DNA of 64,000 bases, taken from Paenibacillus brasilensis. Lineage in GTDB: Bacteria > Bacillota > Bacilli > Paenibacillales > Paenibacillaceae. Numbering within the stretch: position 1 is the stretch's first letter; the number at the start of each line of letters is the position of its first letter. The notes beneath the pieces were generated by a model that had not been told where the DNA came from, ran no database searches, and saw only the letters and a list, made by a program, of their open reading frames with translations. The translations under genes and the position numbers were made by a program. Below, piece by piece: positions 1-6,877 of the stretch. Location: NCBI RefSeq assembly GCF_009363115.1, contig NZ_CP045298.1:1193001-1257000 (forward strand), written 5' to 3'.

Positions 1-1
1 T

Positions 2-256
2 GGAGTGTACAGCTCAGGTAAGTTCAAAGCAACGAATAATCGGATTACAAAGCGAGGATCAAAGAGACTACGAAGAGCCATTTATTTGGCCGTTCAATGT
101 GGACTGCGACAAGGAGCAAATCAAAGAATAAAAGACTATTACGATAAGAAAAAGAAAGAAGGCAAGCCTTACAAAGTGGCTGTGATCGCCTGCGCCAACA
201 AGCTTATACATCACATATACGCCATTCTTAGTAAAAACGAGCCTTACCACCTGTAA
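2..256 (+). CDS. IS110-family transposase, C-terminal part (cut by window start)
   Basis: This frame is open to the window edge and covers the last 84 or so residues of an IS110-type transposase (DEDD recombinase). The Tnp_20 signature is recognisable in the pattern ITKRGSKRLRRAIY followed by ACANKLIHHIYAIL near the end. These enzymes move IS110 elements with a guide RNA and without terminal inverted repeats. The protein is clearly different from the second IS110-type transposase at 3122-4342, so they are two separate elements. The right boundary of the element lies somewhere in 257-380 and cannot be fixed by eye. It probably interrupts the left end of the Tn7-like remnant that follows. Confidence 0.8.
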   Translation, partial: GVYSSGKFKATNNRITKRGSKRLRRAIYLAVQCGLRQGANQRIKDYYDKKKKEGKPYKVAVIACANKLIHHIYAILSKNEPYHL

Positions 257-380
257 ATACCATATTCATCCAGGAACTTTCTGTAGGAGCAGAAGGTTTC
301 TTAGTCATGTTTATAAACAAACCACGTTTGTGGCTATATAATAAGGAGTGGCCAAAAATAACCCTTTCCAAGTATCAGAA

Positions 381-461
381 GAAAATAAAGTTCTAGACTG
401 AAAAATAAAGTGTTAGACTCTGCAAATATAGTTGTAGACTAAGAAAATAAGGTCTTAGACT
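381..461 (+). repeat. Four tandem 20-bp repeats, TnsB-site-like (left end)
   Basis: Copies begin at about 381, 401, 421 and 441, with consensus GAAAATAAAGTNTTAGACT. They repeat with an almost exact 20-bp period, as in the clustered TnsB sites of one Tn7 end. All point inward toward trpE(G). Confidence 0.8.
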
Positions 462-497
462 GAAAATGCTTCATTAAGCTAACGGGGCAGTTTTGCA

Positions 498-526
498 TTG
501 ATAAAATTCGGATGATCAATTAAGAT
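498..526 (+). promoter_or_regulatory. Sigma-A-type promoter of trpE(G)
   Basis: A -35 TTGATA at 498-503 and a -10 TAAGAT at 521-526 are separated by 17 bp. The predicted transcription start is near 533, so the transcript would begin directly at the NAG-triplet array. Confidence 0.5.
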
Positions 527-531
527 TTAAA

Positions 532-584
532 CAGTTGAGATGAGAACAGGTTAGCTGAGCTGAGAATAGATGAGACTAGTTGAG
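532..584 (+). promoter_or_regulatory. TRAP-type binding site: eleven NAG triplets, 5-nt period
   Basis: Triplets start at 532, 537, 542, 547, 552, 557, 562, 567, 572, 577 and 582, each followed by a two-base spacer. Their sequence order is CAG, GAG, GAG, CAG, TAG, GAG, GAG, TAG, GAG, TAG, GAG. TRAP (MtrB), the tryptophan-activated 11-subunit ring of Bacillus, binds 11 (G/U)AG triplets separated by 2-3 nt in trp leaders. Two of the eleven here are CAG instead of the consensus. The number, the spacing and the position upstream of an anthranilate synthase gene all fit. mtrB itself is not in this window. Confidence 0.8.
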
Positions 585-668
585 AGATGCGAAAGAATGT
601 ATCTTATTTATTTCCATATCAATATCCTCTCCATGGTCGCTCCTGTTCTCCTCTATACCTAGAGGAGG
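542..668 (+). promoter_or_regulatory. Shine-Dalgarno sequestering hairpin and competing anti-sequester pairing
   Basis: CTCCTCTA at 648-655 pairs perfectly with TAGAGGAG at 660-667 around a 4-nt loop, burying the AGGAGG ribosome-binding site (663-668). GAGAACAGG at 542-550, inside the NAG array, is fully complementary to CCTGTTCTC at 642-650. That pairing takes three bases of the sequestering stem. TRAP bound to the array would block the second pairing and leave the ribosome-binding site buried. This matches the translational mode of TRAP control known for B. subtilis trpE. The pairings are seen directly; the mechanism is inferred. Confidence 0.7.
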
Positions 669-676
669 TACTTCAC

Positions 677-2842
677 ATGAGTATTTTGTCATCGTTCATT
701 TCTAGTCCCCTTCAAAAAGTCTACCTTACCAAAGGAAACATCGAAGTAACCCGCGATATTAAGTCCATGGATGTCGTAACGTCGCATCAAGTCATTCTAA
801 AGGAAATTGATTATAAAAAGGGCGCATTATTTTCCAGCGGGTATGAATATCCGGGGCGGTATTCGCGTTGGGATATTGGTTTTATATCACCTCCAATAGA
901 GTTCAAAGCACAAGGAAACAGTTTTTGTGTTACTGCAGAGAATAGCAGAGGGACCGTATTATTAAATGCTATTTCCCAAAAATTGGAACAAGTCGGAGAC
1001 ATTGAAAATCTTACGTATTTGGAAAACAAGATTTCAGGTAACATACGAATCAATCAAGGGTTTATAAGCGAAGATGAAAGAACGAAACAGCCTTCCATTT
1101 TTTCTGTAATCCGTGCAATTAAGGATCAATTTTATTCCCCTGATGACGTCTTTCTAGGATTGTACGGAGCCTTCGGGTATGATTTGGTGTTTCAATTTGA
1201 AGCGATGGAGTTAAAGCACAAAAGGGATTGTGACGAATCCGATGTGATACTTTATCTCCCTGACGAAATCATTATCGTAGATCATCATATGAATTCCGCC
1301 TATCAACTTTCTTACGATTTTAGTTTCAACGGTGAGAAAACTAATGGACTGGAGAGAAGTGGACAAATCCGGCAGCCCAAGTTAAATGGGCAAGTGCCAT
1401 CGGAAGCTTATACCCAGGGCGGCTATGCAAACTTGGTGCGAGAGGCAATTAAATCTTTCAAAGTAGGGGATTTATTTGAAGTTGTTCCCTCCCAAACACT
1501 CGTTGAAACTTGCTCAAGCCTACCATCCAACATATTTACTCGATTGCAGGGCATCAATCCGAGCCCTTACGGGTTTATTATTAATTTGGGGGATGAATTT
1601 TTGGTTGGCTCTTCCCCTGAAATGTACGTTAGAGTGGAAGGCACAAGGGTAGAAACATGTCCGATTTCAGGTACCATAAAACGGGGGACAAACGCAATTG
1701 AAGATTCTGATCGGATAAGAGAATTGTTGAACTCCGCTAAAGATGAGTCAGAGTTGACGATGTGTACCGATGTAGATCGAAACGATAAATCGCGTATTTG
1801 CGAACCTGGTTCAGTTAACGTCATTGGGAGAAGGCAAATTGAGATGTACTCCCATCTCATTCATACCGTCGATCATGTTGAAGGGATTCTGCGTCCTGAA
1901 TTTGATGCTTTGGATGCATTTATGACCCACATGTGGGCGGTTACCATAACGGGTGCTCCCAAGCGCGCCGCTATTCGTTGGATTGAAGACCATGAAAGTT
2001 CATCAAGGAGCTGGTATGGTGGAGCCGTTGGCTACTTTGCCTTCAACGGAGATTTGAATACAGGGCTGACGTTACGGACCATCAAAATTAAAGAAGGGGT
2101 TGCGCAAATCCGCGTTGGCGCAACGCTACTTTATGATTCAGTGCCCGAGGCTGAGGAGCAGGAGACGCTCACGAAAGCGGCAGCCCTTGTTCAAGCTGTG
2201 CGCGAATCAAATGCTACAAAAAAAGTTAAATCGAAACCGATTCGATCCAATGTAGGACGGGGCAAGAATATTTTGCTTGTTGATCATGAAGATTCTTTTG
2301 TTCATACGCTAGCAAATTATATTAAACAAACAGGCGCGAAAGTAATGACCTTACGTGCCCCCTATGCCCGAGATATTTTAAACGAAAAGACATTTGATTT
2401 GGTCGTGCTTTCCCCTGGACCTGGTCGACCATCACGATTTGCACTAAATGAGACCATTGCGATTTGTCTTGAGAAACAAACGCCTATTTTCGGAGTGTGT
2501 TTGGGGCTGCAAGGGATAGTTGAATACTTTGGAGGGAGCTTGGATATTTTGGATTATCCTCAGCACGGTAAATCCTCTTTGGTAAAGACCAATGGGATGA
2601 GCCGAATTTGGGATGGATTACCCCAAGAATTTGATGTTGGTCGATACCATTCTTTATATGCAAAACAAATACCGAGTTCTTTGACGGTCAATGCGATTTC
2701 AGAAGATGGGGTTGTTATGGGAATTGAGCATACGACATTGCCGATTGCCGCAGTGCAATTTCATCCCGAATCGATCGCCACATTGCGCGGAGAAGTAGGT
2801 TTAAGATTAATCGAAAATGTAATATCACGCCTAAACGGCTGA
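677..2842 (+). CDS. trpE(G): Anthranilate synthase, fused TrpE(G) form
   Basis: The 721-residue fusion converts chorismate and glutamine (or ammonia) to anthranilate, the first step of tryptophan synthesis. The N-terminal two thirds are the chorismate-binding TrpE part, with PISGTIKRG, DVDRNDKSR, TVDHVEG and TGAPKRAAI motifs. The C-terminal third is a class I glutamine amidotransferase, with DHEDSFVHTLANY, the nucleophile in GVCLGLQ, and the catalytic pair in FHPES. The start at 677 follows AGAGGAGG with good spacing; the in-frame ATG at 587 lacks a ribosome-binding site. This fusion is typical of alphaproteobacteria and some actinobacteria and cyanobacteria, and unusual in Firmicutes, where trpE and trpG are usually separate. 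It is the only cargo gene between Tn7-like ends and is probably TRAP-regulated. Whether feedback inhibition is retained cannot be judged by eye. Confidence 0.93.
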   Translation: MSILSSFISSPLQKVYLTKGNIEVTRDIKSMDVVTSHQVILKEIDYKKGALFSSGYEYPGRYSRWDIGFISPPIEFKAQGNSFCVTAENSRGTVLLNAISQKLEQVGDIENLTYLENKISGNIRINQGFISEDERTKQPSIFSVIRAIKDQFYSPDDVFLGLYGAFGYDLVFQFEAMELKHKRDCDESDVILYLPDEIIIVDHHMNSAYQLSYDFSFNGEKTNGLERSGQIRQPKLNGQVPSEAYTQGGYANLVREAIKSFKVGDLFEVVPSQTLVETCSSLPSNIFTRLQGINPSPYGFIINLGDEFLVGSSPEMYVRVEGTRVETCPISGTIKRGTNAIEDSDRIRELLNSAKDESELTMCTDVDRNDKSRICEPGSVNVIGRRQIEMYSHLIHTVDHVEGILRPEFDALDAFMTHMWAVTITGAPKRAAIRWIEDHESSSRSWYGGAVGYFAFNGDLNTGLTLRTIKIKEGVAQIRVGATLLYDSVPEAEEQETLTKAAALVQAVRESNATKKVKSKPIRSNVGRGKNILLVDHEDSFVHTLANYIKQTGAKVMTLRAPYARDILNEKTFDLVVLSPGPGRPSRFALNETIAICLEKQTPIFGVCLGLQGIVEYFGGSLDILDYPQHGKSSLVKTNGMSRIWDGLPQEFDVGRYHSLYAKQIPSSLTVNAISEDGVVMGIEHTTLPIAAVQFHPESIATLRGEVGLRLIENVISRLNG

Positions 2843-2884
2843 TATTGTTGCGCTAACGGGAAACGTTAGTTTAATGGCAACGGC

Positions 2885-2958
2885 AGTCTAAGACTTTATT
2901 TAACAAGTCCTAGAACGCCGTTGTTCTCATTAATGGAGCAGTCTAAAACTTATATTTC
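2885..2958 (-). repeat. Two inverted TnsB-site-like repeats downstream of trpE(G)
   Basis: AGTCTAAGACTTTATTT (2885-2901) and AGTCTAAAACTTATATTTC (2940-2958) are reverse-complement copies of the 381-461 repeat. They are widely spaced, as in the sparse end of Tn7. Confidence 0.7.
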
Positions 2959-3121
2959 AAAAGTTGACGATTCTTCTTTTCAAAGACCGCGTTAAATCAA
3001 TCACTCCTGTCTATCCTGAAAATATCGCTCCGTAGAACACCTAAAAAAGGCAACAAGAAAGCGACCCTCCGGCAAACAAAAAATAGCCAGGGGCATTAGT
3101 AATGTATGGTTTGCATAACGA

Positions 3122-4342
3122 TCAGGAAGCTGCCGTATTCACAGTAATTGATACACCTAATGACTCCAGTTTCTTAATGGAATGCTTGATGATCACATCC
3201 CGTTTTCGTTCCTCGTAGTAGGTTGGACCTAGCTCGATGTAGGGTTGTTTCCGCTTAAGAATATAGTAAACCATAGATAATATACTGTGTGCTACTGCAA
3301 CCGTCGCTCGGTTAGCTCCCCGACGCGCGGAAATCCGATGATACTGGCTGGATAAATACGTTTCTTTTGTTCTAGCCGCAGCCTTCGCAGCTTCTACAAG
3401 CGTACTTCGGAGTTTCTTATTTCCTTTTCGCGTCTTGCCGGACAATCGTTTTCCGGCGCTTTCATTCTGACCCGGACACAGCCCTGCCCAAGAACATAAA
3501 TGGGCGGCGGAAGGATACTGATTCATATTAGAGCCAATTTCGGCTAGAATAGTCTCTGCTGTTCTTCGTGCCACACCTGGGATGGTGTCAAGCAGTTCCA
3601 AGTCTTCATCAAAAGGGAGCATGCGCTTTTTAATTTCCTCATCCAACCTGCCAATCTCTTCGTCCAAATAATCGACGTGACGGAGCTGAGCTCCCAGCAT
3701 CAGTTTCTGATGAGGGCCCATTAAGCCGTTCAATGCTCGCTTCAAATCCGCTTTTTTGCTTTTCAACTTTCGTTTTGCAAGATCAGATAAAGCTTCAGGA
3801 TTGGTTTCGCCAGCAATCATCGCCTCAATCATTGCACGTCCTGATTTCCCAAGCACATTGCTGGCAACCGAGGAAAGCTTGATGTTTGCTCCTTCCAGCA
3901 CCTTTTGAATGCGGCTGACTTCCCGAGCTCGCTCTTCGATGAGACTACGGCGGTAGCGAATCAATTCCCTCAGCTCTCTTTGCTCGCGATTTGGGATAAA
4001 GCTACCCTTCAATAGACCATGCCGGAGCAATCCAGCAATCCATTCCGCGTCTTTGATGTCAGTCTTGCGTCCCGGAACATTCTTGATGTGCTGGGCATTC
4101 ACAACAAGAGTCTCAATCTCCTCAAGCTCCAACAGGTTGTAGATTGGTTTCCAATATGCTCCAGTGCTTTCCATCGCTACATGAGTGCATTCCTTGACTT
4201 TGAGCCAATCTACAAGCAAAATTAAATCGTCGGTCATCGTGCCAAACGTACGGATTTCTTTACCTTCAGGCGTGATGGTGCAGGCAACGATGTTCTTTTT
4301 ATGAACGTCAAGTCCGCACACATGACTGTAAACAACGTCCAT
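3122..4342 (-). CDS. IS110-family transposase, complete
   Basis: This 406-residue protein has the IS110 layout. The N-terminal DEDD RuvC-like domain begins [12 protein letters not shown], with [10 protein letters not shown] and [12 protein letters not shown] further on. A coiled region follows, then a C-terminal Tnp_20 domain with [16 protein letters not shown] and the [15 protein letters not shown] serine motif. The start at 4342 is chosen because AAGGAG lies about 12 nt upstream and the conserved domain begins there; the longer upstream frame is non-coding. Such elements insert without terminal repeats or target duplication, guided by a bridge RNA. This copy lies between the inner and outer TnsB-like repeats, so it inserted into the Tn7-like element. 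Confidence 0.92.
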   Translation of the reverse strand: MDVVYSHVCGLDVHKKNIVACTITPEGKEIRTFGTMTDDLILLVDWLKVKECTHVAMESTGAYWKPIYNLLELEEIETLVVNAQHIKNVPGRKTDIKDAEWIAGLLRHGLLKGSFIPNREQRELRELIRYRRSLIEERAREVSRIQKVLEGANIKLSSVASNVLGKSGRAMIEAMIAGETNPEALSDLAKRKLKSKKADLKRALNGLMGPHQKLMLGAQLRHVDYLDEEIGRLDEEIKKRMLPFDEDLELLDTIPGVARRTAETILAEIGSNMNQYPSAAHLCSWAGLCPGQNESAGKRLSGKTRKGNKKLRSTLVEAAKAAARTKETYLSSQYHRISARRGANRATVAVAHSILSMVYYILKRKQPYIELGPTYYEERKRDVIIKHSIKKLESLGVSITVNTAAS

Positions 4343-4583
4343 TCGTAGCCTTCTCCTTACGGCAGCAAGATTGAAGGGGCTGGTGCAACAACCACATATG
4401 GTTATTCTATCCTGCGTGCTTCCAAATTCGGAGCAACAATCTGTGGTGCACCTGGTCGTTAGGGTCAGTCTAATACTCGGGCTCGAAGCACCATTGACTG
4501 CCGACCTGCCTTCGCCAGCCGTAAGTAAATTATATCGCATGCCTACCATTTTCATCATCTGTTGGTGCTGCGTTAGCGGCATG
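4343..4583 (-). other. Non-coding upstream end of the IS110-family element, possible bridge-RNA region
   Basis: About 240 bases upstream of the transposase contain no convincing gene. IS110-group elements encode their bridge RNA in this 5' non-coding end. Local self-complementary stretches such as GGTGCACC (around 4446) are visible, but no structure could be assigned. One partial TnsB-like motif, AGTCTAATACT, occurs at 4467-4477, so the junction between IS and transposon end lies inside this interval. Confidence 0.35.
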
Positions 4584-4612
4584 GGCGTCTAATACTTTAT
4601 TTTCAACGAACA
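4584..4612 (-). repeat. Terminal TnsB-like repeat and 8-bp tip (right end of Tn7-like element)
   Basis: Read inward on the minus strand, the end is TGTTCGTT followed by GAAAATAAAGTATTAGAC. That is the 8-bp tip plus site layout of Tn7 (tip TGTGGGCG, site starting GACAAAATAG). The flanking bases 4613-4617 would be one copy of a 5-bp target duplication; the partner copy is not visible. Confidence 0.65.
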
Positions 4613-4750
4613 GCTGAACTATGCGCTGTTTGGCTGGGCTGGGTTACTTATAGCACTGGCTGGAACTATTTATGGACTTTCATTTCTTACGGTATTGCAT
4701 TTGTACTCGTTTACTTATATATACTGGTTTTGAAATGGGCAGAGAAATAG
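4613..4750 (+). pseudogene. 3' fragment of an unrecognised membrane-protein gene
   Basis: An open frame of 45 codons runs from the transposon end to TAG at 4748-4750 and is followed at once by a strong terminator. It encodes a tryptophan- and tyrosine-rich hydrophobic stretch (for example NYLWTFISYGIAFVLVYLYI) ending LKWAEK, consistent with a last transmembrane helix. No start codon or ribosome-binding site is present, so it is most likely the end of a gene cut by the Tn7-like insertion. The family is not recognised. Confidence 0.45.
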
Positions 4751-4782
4751 ATCAATCTCCAAGCCAAGAGATAGCACAATAG

Positions 4783-4829
4783 AAGCAGTGACAGCCTAGT
4801 CTTTCGACTTTCGGGTCACTGCTTTTTTA
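4783..4829 (+). terminator. Rho-independent terminator
   Basis: GCAGTGAC (4785-4792) pairs with GTCACTGC (4815-4822) and is followed by TTTTTT. It follows the truncated membrane-protein gene. Confidence 0.8.
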
Positions 4830-4964
4830 AGTGGGAGTCAAATAAAATAAATGGAATTTGATACTCGGCCTATTAGACGATCATACCGTTCAGTTTATAG
4901 AAAAATACGCCATCTCTTTGACGTATATTTTCGTTAGAATGTTGGTGGACCCCCTTGACAAACA

Positions 4965-5087
4965 TTAGCTGGTTTTCTTGTCTTTACGTGATTGCTTCCA
5001 GGCCTGAACCAAAGTCTTTAGGTCAGTAGTTATACTGACCAACTTTAGCACAACGTCAAGAATCTTCACGATTAGATCAAATGACAC
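4965..5087 (-). CDS. Small amphipathic 40-residue peptide
   Basis: A GTG start at 5087 is preceded by AGAGGGGG at 7 nt and by an extended -10 promoter about 60 bp upstream. The peptide has a long amphipathic helix-like stretch (DLIVKILDVVLKLV) and a basic, lysine-rich tail ending KDKKTS. It is not a clear transmembrane segment. The size and composition resemble small membrane-active or phenol-soluble-modulin-like peptides, or type I toxins, but no family is recognised and no antitoxin RNA was found. It is a real gene candidate because promoter, ribosome-binding site and frame agree. Confidence 0.45.
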   Translation of the reverse strand: MSFDLIVKILDVVLKLVSITTDLKTLVQAWKQSRKDKKTS

Positions 5088-5148
5088 GGCGTCACCCCCT
5101 CTCGGGCTAGCTTCGCCGCATCTTCCCACCGGTTATTTTGTCCAAATC

Positions 5149-5157
5149 ATTATAGCA
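5149..5157 (-). promoter_or_regulatory. Extended -10 promoter for the 40-residue peptide
   Basis: The minus strand reads TGCTATAAT, a perfect extended -10. No good -35 is visible. Confidence 0.5.
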
Positions 5158-5242
5158 TAAATGGGAAAACTGGAATATAGAGTAGGAATAGCGAGAAGAA
5201 ATACTAGTCGTTAAGTGTCACTTTGTTTTAATAAGGTCAAGT

Positions 5243-5614
5243 TCAATGTGACTTCGATTGTGTAAAACATAGCAGTTCATCCAGTAAAAACGTTAATCCA
5301 TCCTTTCTGCGTAAACGCTCGATCAACTCTGTAACGACTTCCATAATCTCACGTTGTACATTCTTCGCCAGTTGGAGCCCCCCCGCTTTCCCCATCCACA
5401 TATAGATGCGGATGATCCTCCTGTTCTACCTTGCGTACATGCCGCAGACACAAAATCCTTTTTCAAGATAAAAGAAATAGCTACGTCCATACAGGACTCC
5501 CTCAAATAATTCATACATATGAGGATCATCATCAGGTCCATAAACCATGGTGGCTCGCTTTAATTCAACCGGATTGCCCGTATATAAAATTACTCCCTCC
5601 ACACTCAATTTCAA
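5243..5614 (-). pseudogene. Frameshifted hypothetical gene with a 7-C/G tract
   Basis: Three consecutive minus-strand frames join into one protein-like sequence of about 120 residues. It starts MKLSVEGVILYTGNPVELK, continues through HPHLYVDGESGG, and ends TFLLDELLCFTQSKSH before TGA at 5243-5245. Two one-base shifts are needed. One is near 5440, after GMYA. The other is at a run of seven C on the plus strand near 5380. The protein family is not recognised. It may be a decayed gene; the homopolymer shift could alternatively be a sequencing error or a phase-variable tract. Confidence 0.5.
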
Positions 5615-5851
5615 AAGTAGCTCCTATACCAACATTTTAGTGAGGTAAAACTCAAATTAAAATAATGTGAACTTTTTGTTCGATAAGTGCTAAGTGATCG
5701 TATGCTAAAATGTAATTTATGTATAAGGAATCGTACATCAAATACGTTTGTATATATTTCCTTATAAAGTTCATGTTACGTCGGCCTCTATGTATTAATG
5801 TGCTACTTATTCTATATGTGAATTCTCATAGTCGGGATGGAGAGTGATAAA

Positions 5852-6052
5852 ATGCGCTTTCTGAAAGCTTTTTCCTCAAAACAAAATATAAATAGCTCAG
5901 TTCTGTTTTTTGCATTTTTAATTTCATACAGTGTTTATTTTGAGATGGAAATTAAGCCCTTAATCATTTTCATTTTTACAATTCTATTCTCCCTTCTTAA
6001 TGCTTTTAGTACATTTGTTCAATCCATACGGAGTAATCATGATTTTAAATAA
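5852..6052 (+). CDS. Small membrane protein, unrecognised
   Basis: The 66-residue product has two hydrophobic segments (SVLFFAFLISYSVYF and PLIIFIFTILFSLLNAF) linked by a short acidic-basic turn, then a polar tail. The start at 5852 is preferred over the in-frame ATG at 5837, because GGAG lies 9 nt before 5852 and overlaps the upstream codons. No family is recognised. It stands alone between AT-rich intergenic sequence and the terminator of the oppositely oriented Fe-S gene. Confidence 0.5.
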   Translation: MRFLKAFSSKQNINSSVLFFAFLISYSVYFEMEIKPLIIFIFTILFSLLNAFSTFVQSIRSNHDFK

Positions 6053-6071
6053 AGTGGGTATCCACACACTA

Positions 6072-6122
6072 AAAAGACCTCCACAACGAGTATAGTACTT
6101 GACTATACCGCTATGGAGGTCA
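6072..6122 (-). terminator. Terminator of the SufA-type gene
   Basis: GACCTCCA and TGGAGGTC form the outer stem, with a second inner inverted repeat, followed on the minus strand by TTTTT. Confidence 0.75.
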
Positions 6123-6144
6123 GATCATCAATGAAAAAGTCTAA

Positions 6145-6504
6145 TTAACAAGGCTCCTCGCTTGGCTTCCCTGCATCGTCACGTGTACGAAAGCTTGAAC
6201 CACAGCCGCATGTAGCTACGGCATTCGGGTTATGAATCGTGAAGCCACCAGACATCCCGGATTCTTCAAAGTCGATTTCCAGCCCGTCCAGGTAGCGAAT
6301 GCTTTCTTTTTCCACTACTACTTTCATATCCTGTACGTTCATATATATATCCTGATCTGTCTCATTGTCGTCAAAGCCCATGGCGTACGAAAATCCGGTA
6401 CATCCACCTGGCGTAACACCCAGACGCAAAAACATATTCGGCGTTTCCTGCTGCTCCAGCATTTCCTTCAAGCGTTCAGCAGCGGAATCGGTGATGTTAA
6501 TCAT
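6145..6504 (-). CDS. A-type Fe-S cluster assembly/carrier protein (IscA/SufA/ErpA family)
   Basis: The 119-residue HesB-like protein carries the three conserved cysteines of A-type carriers, in GGCTGFSY and in the CGCGSSF tail. It transfers Fe-S clusters from the SUF scaffold to apoproteins in the cytoplasm. The start at 6504 follows GAGGAGG at good spacing; a longer upstream frame is not needed. The local set of SufA-like, NDH-like, YuzB and NifU-like genes recalls the yutM-yutJ-yuzB-yutI region of B. subtilis. The gene diverges from mqnE, itself a radical SAM Fe-S enzyme. Confidence 0.9.
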   Translation of the reverse strand: MINITDSAAERLKEMLEQQETPNMFLRLGVTPGGCTGFSYAMGFDDNETDQDIYMNVQDMKVVVEKESIRYLDGLEIDFEESGMSGGFTIHNPNAVATCGCGSSFRTRDDAGKPSEEPC

Positions 6505-6625
6505 GGCTCCATCCTCCTCTTTTACTTCATATTCTCCTTCAGTATACTCCACTATTTGCAGGTGCTCAAGTCATGGAATGTCCTTCCCCTACGGGATAAA
6601 AGACCTGTTTTTATACTCATTTGTA

Positions 6626-6654
6626 TTGATCACCTGTGTGGTGAGGTTTATAAT
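6626..6654 (+). promoter_or_regulatory. Promoter of mqnE, giving a ~215-nt leader
   Basis: TTGATC (6626-6631) and TATAAT (6649-6654) are separated by 17 bp. The transcript would carry about 215 nt before the mqnE start. No known riboswitch motif was recognised there. Confidence 0.6.
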
Positions 6655-6877
6655 AGGTGAAGAGTGTGTAAAAGAAACTGTCGGAAATTTGTCATTTCAA
6701 TGGCGATGTTTTGAGACATTCATCATTGTAGCCTGGCATTGTAACATTTTTCACATATCATATATCCGCGCTGCCGGGTTCGTACCGACGGAACGGGACA
6801 TCCTGTGTGCATCAAGCGCTTACGCCGCTGATCAAAGCGGACAGCCTCGCACAGAGCAACTTGAAGGAGGAATGGGC

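Larger units (their letters stand above)
381..4612. mobile_element. Tn7-like transposon remnant carrying trpE(G), interrupted by an IS110-family element
   Basis: The segment is bounded on the left by four direct 20-bp repeats (381-461) and on the right by inverted copies of the same motif. The last copy sits 8 bp inside a TGT/ACA-type tip at 4612. Tn7 ends have this organisation: an 8-bp terminal sequence starting TGT, then a TnsB site starting GACAAAATAG. No tnsA, tnsB, tnsC or target-selection gene lies inside, so the element would be non-autonomous or decayed. The left 8-bp tip is not visible and was probably separated by the IS110 fragment at 1-256. The Tn7-like assignment is inferred from end structure alone. 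Confidence 0.6.

Noticed and set aside
381..461. Short CRISPR array
   Set aside because: The 20-bp units have no spacers between them and inverted copies occur elsewhere, as in transposase-binding sites; no cas genes are near.
587..676. Translation of trpE(G) from the ATG at 587, or a leader peptide for attenuation
   Set aside because: There is no Shine-Dalgarno sequence before 587 and no cluster of Trp codons; the NAG array and ribosome-binding site at 663-668 explain the leader better.
4343..4582. N-terminal 80-codon extension of the IS110-family transposase
   Set aside because: It has no similarity to the DEDD domain, which begins at 4342 behind a good ribosome-binding site; the extension is the non-coding IS end.
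5323..5541. Two separate small genes on the minus strand at 5323-5541 and 5426-5614
   Set aside because: The frames join into one protein-like sequence with two one-base shifts, so they are treated as one broken gene.
6365..6877. Frame extension of mqnE by 171 codons upstream
   Set aside because: It overlaps the oppositely oriented SufA-like gene and its promoter, has no ribosome-binding site, and the enzyme begins at 6878 by family length.
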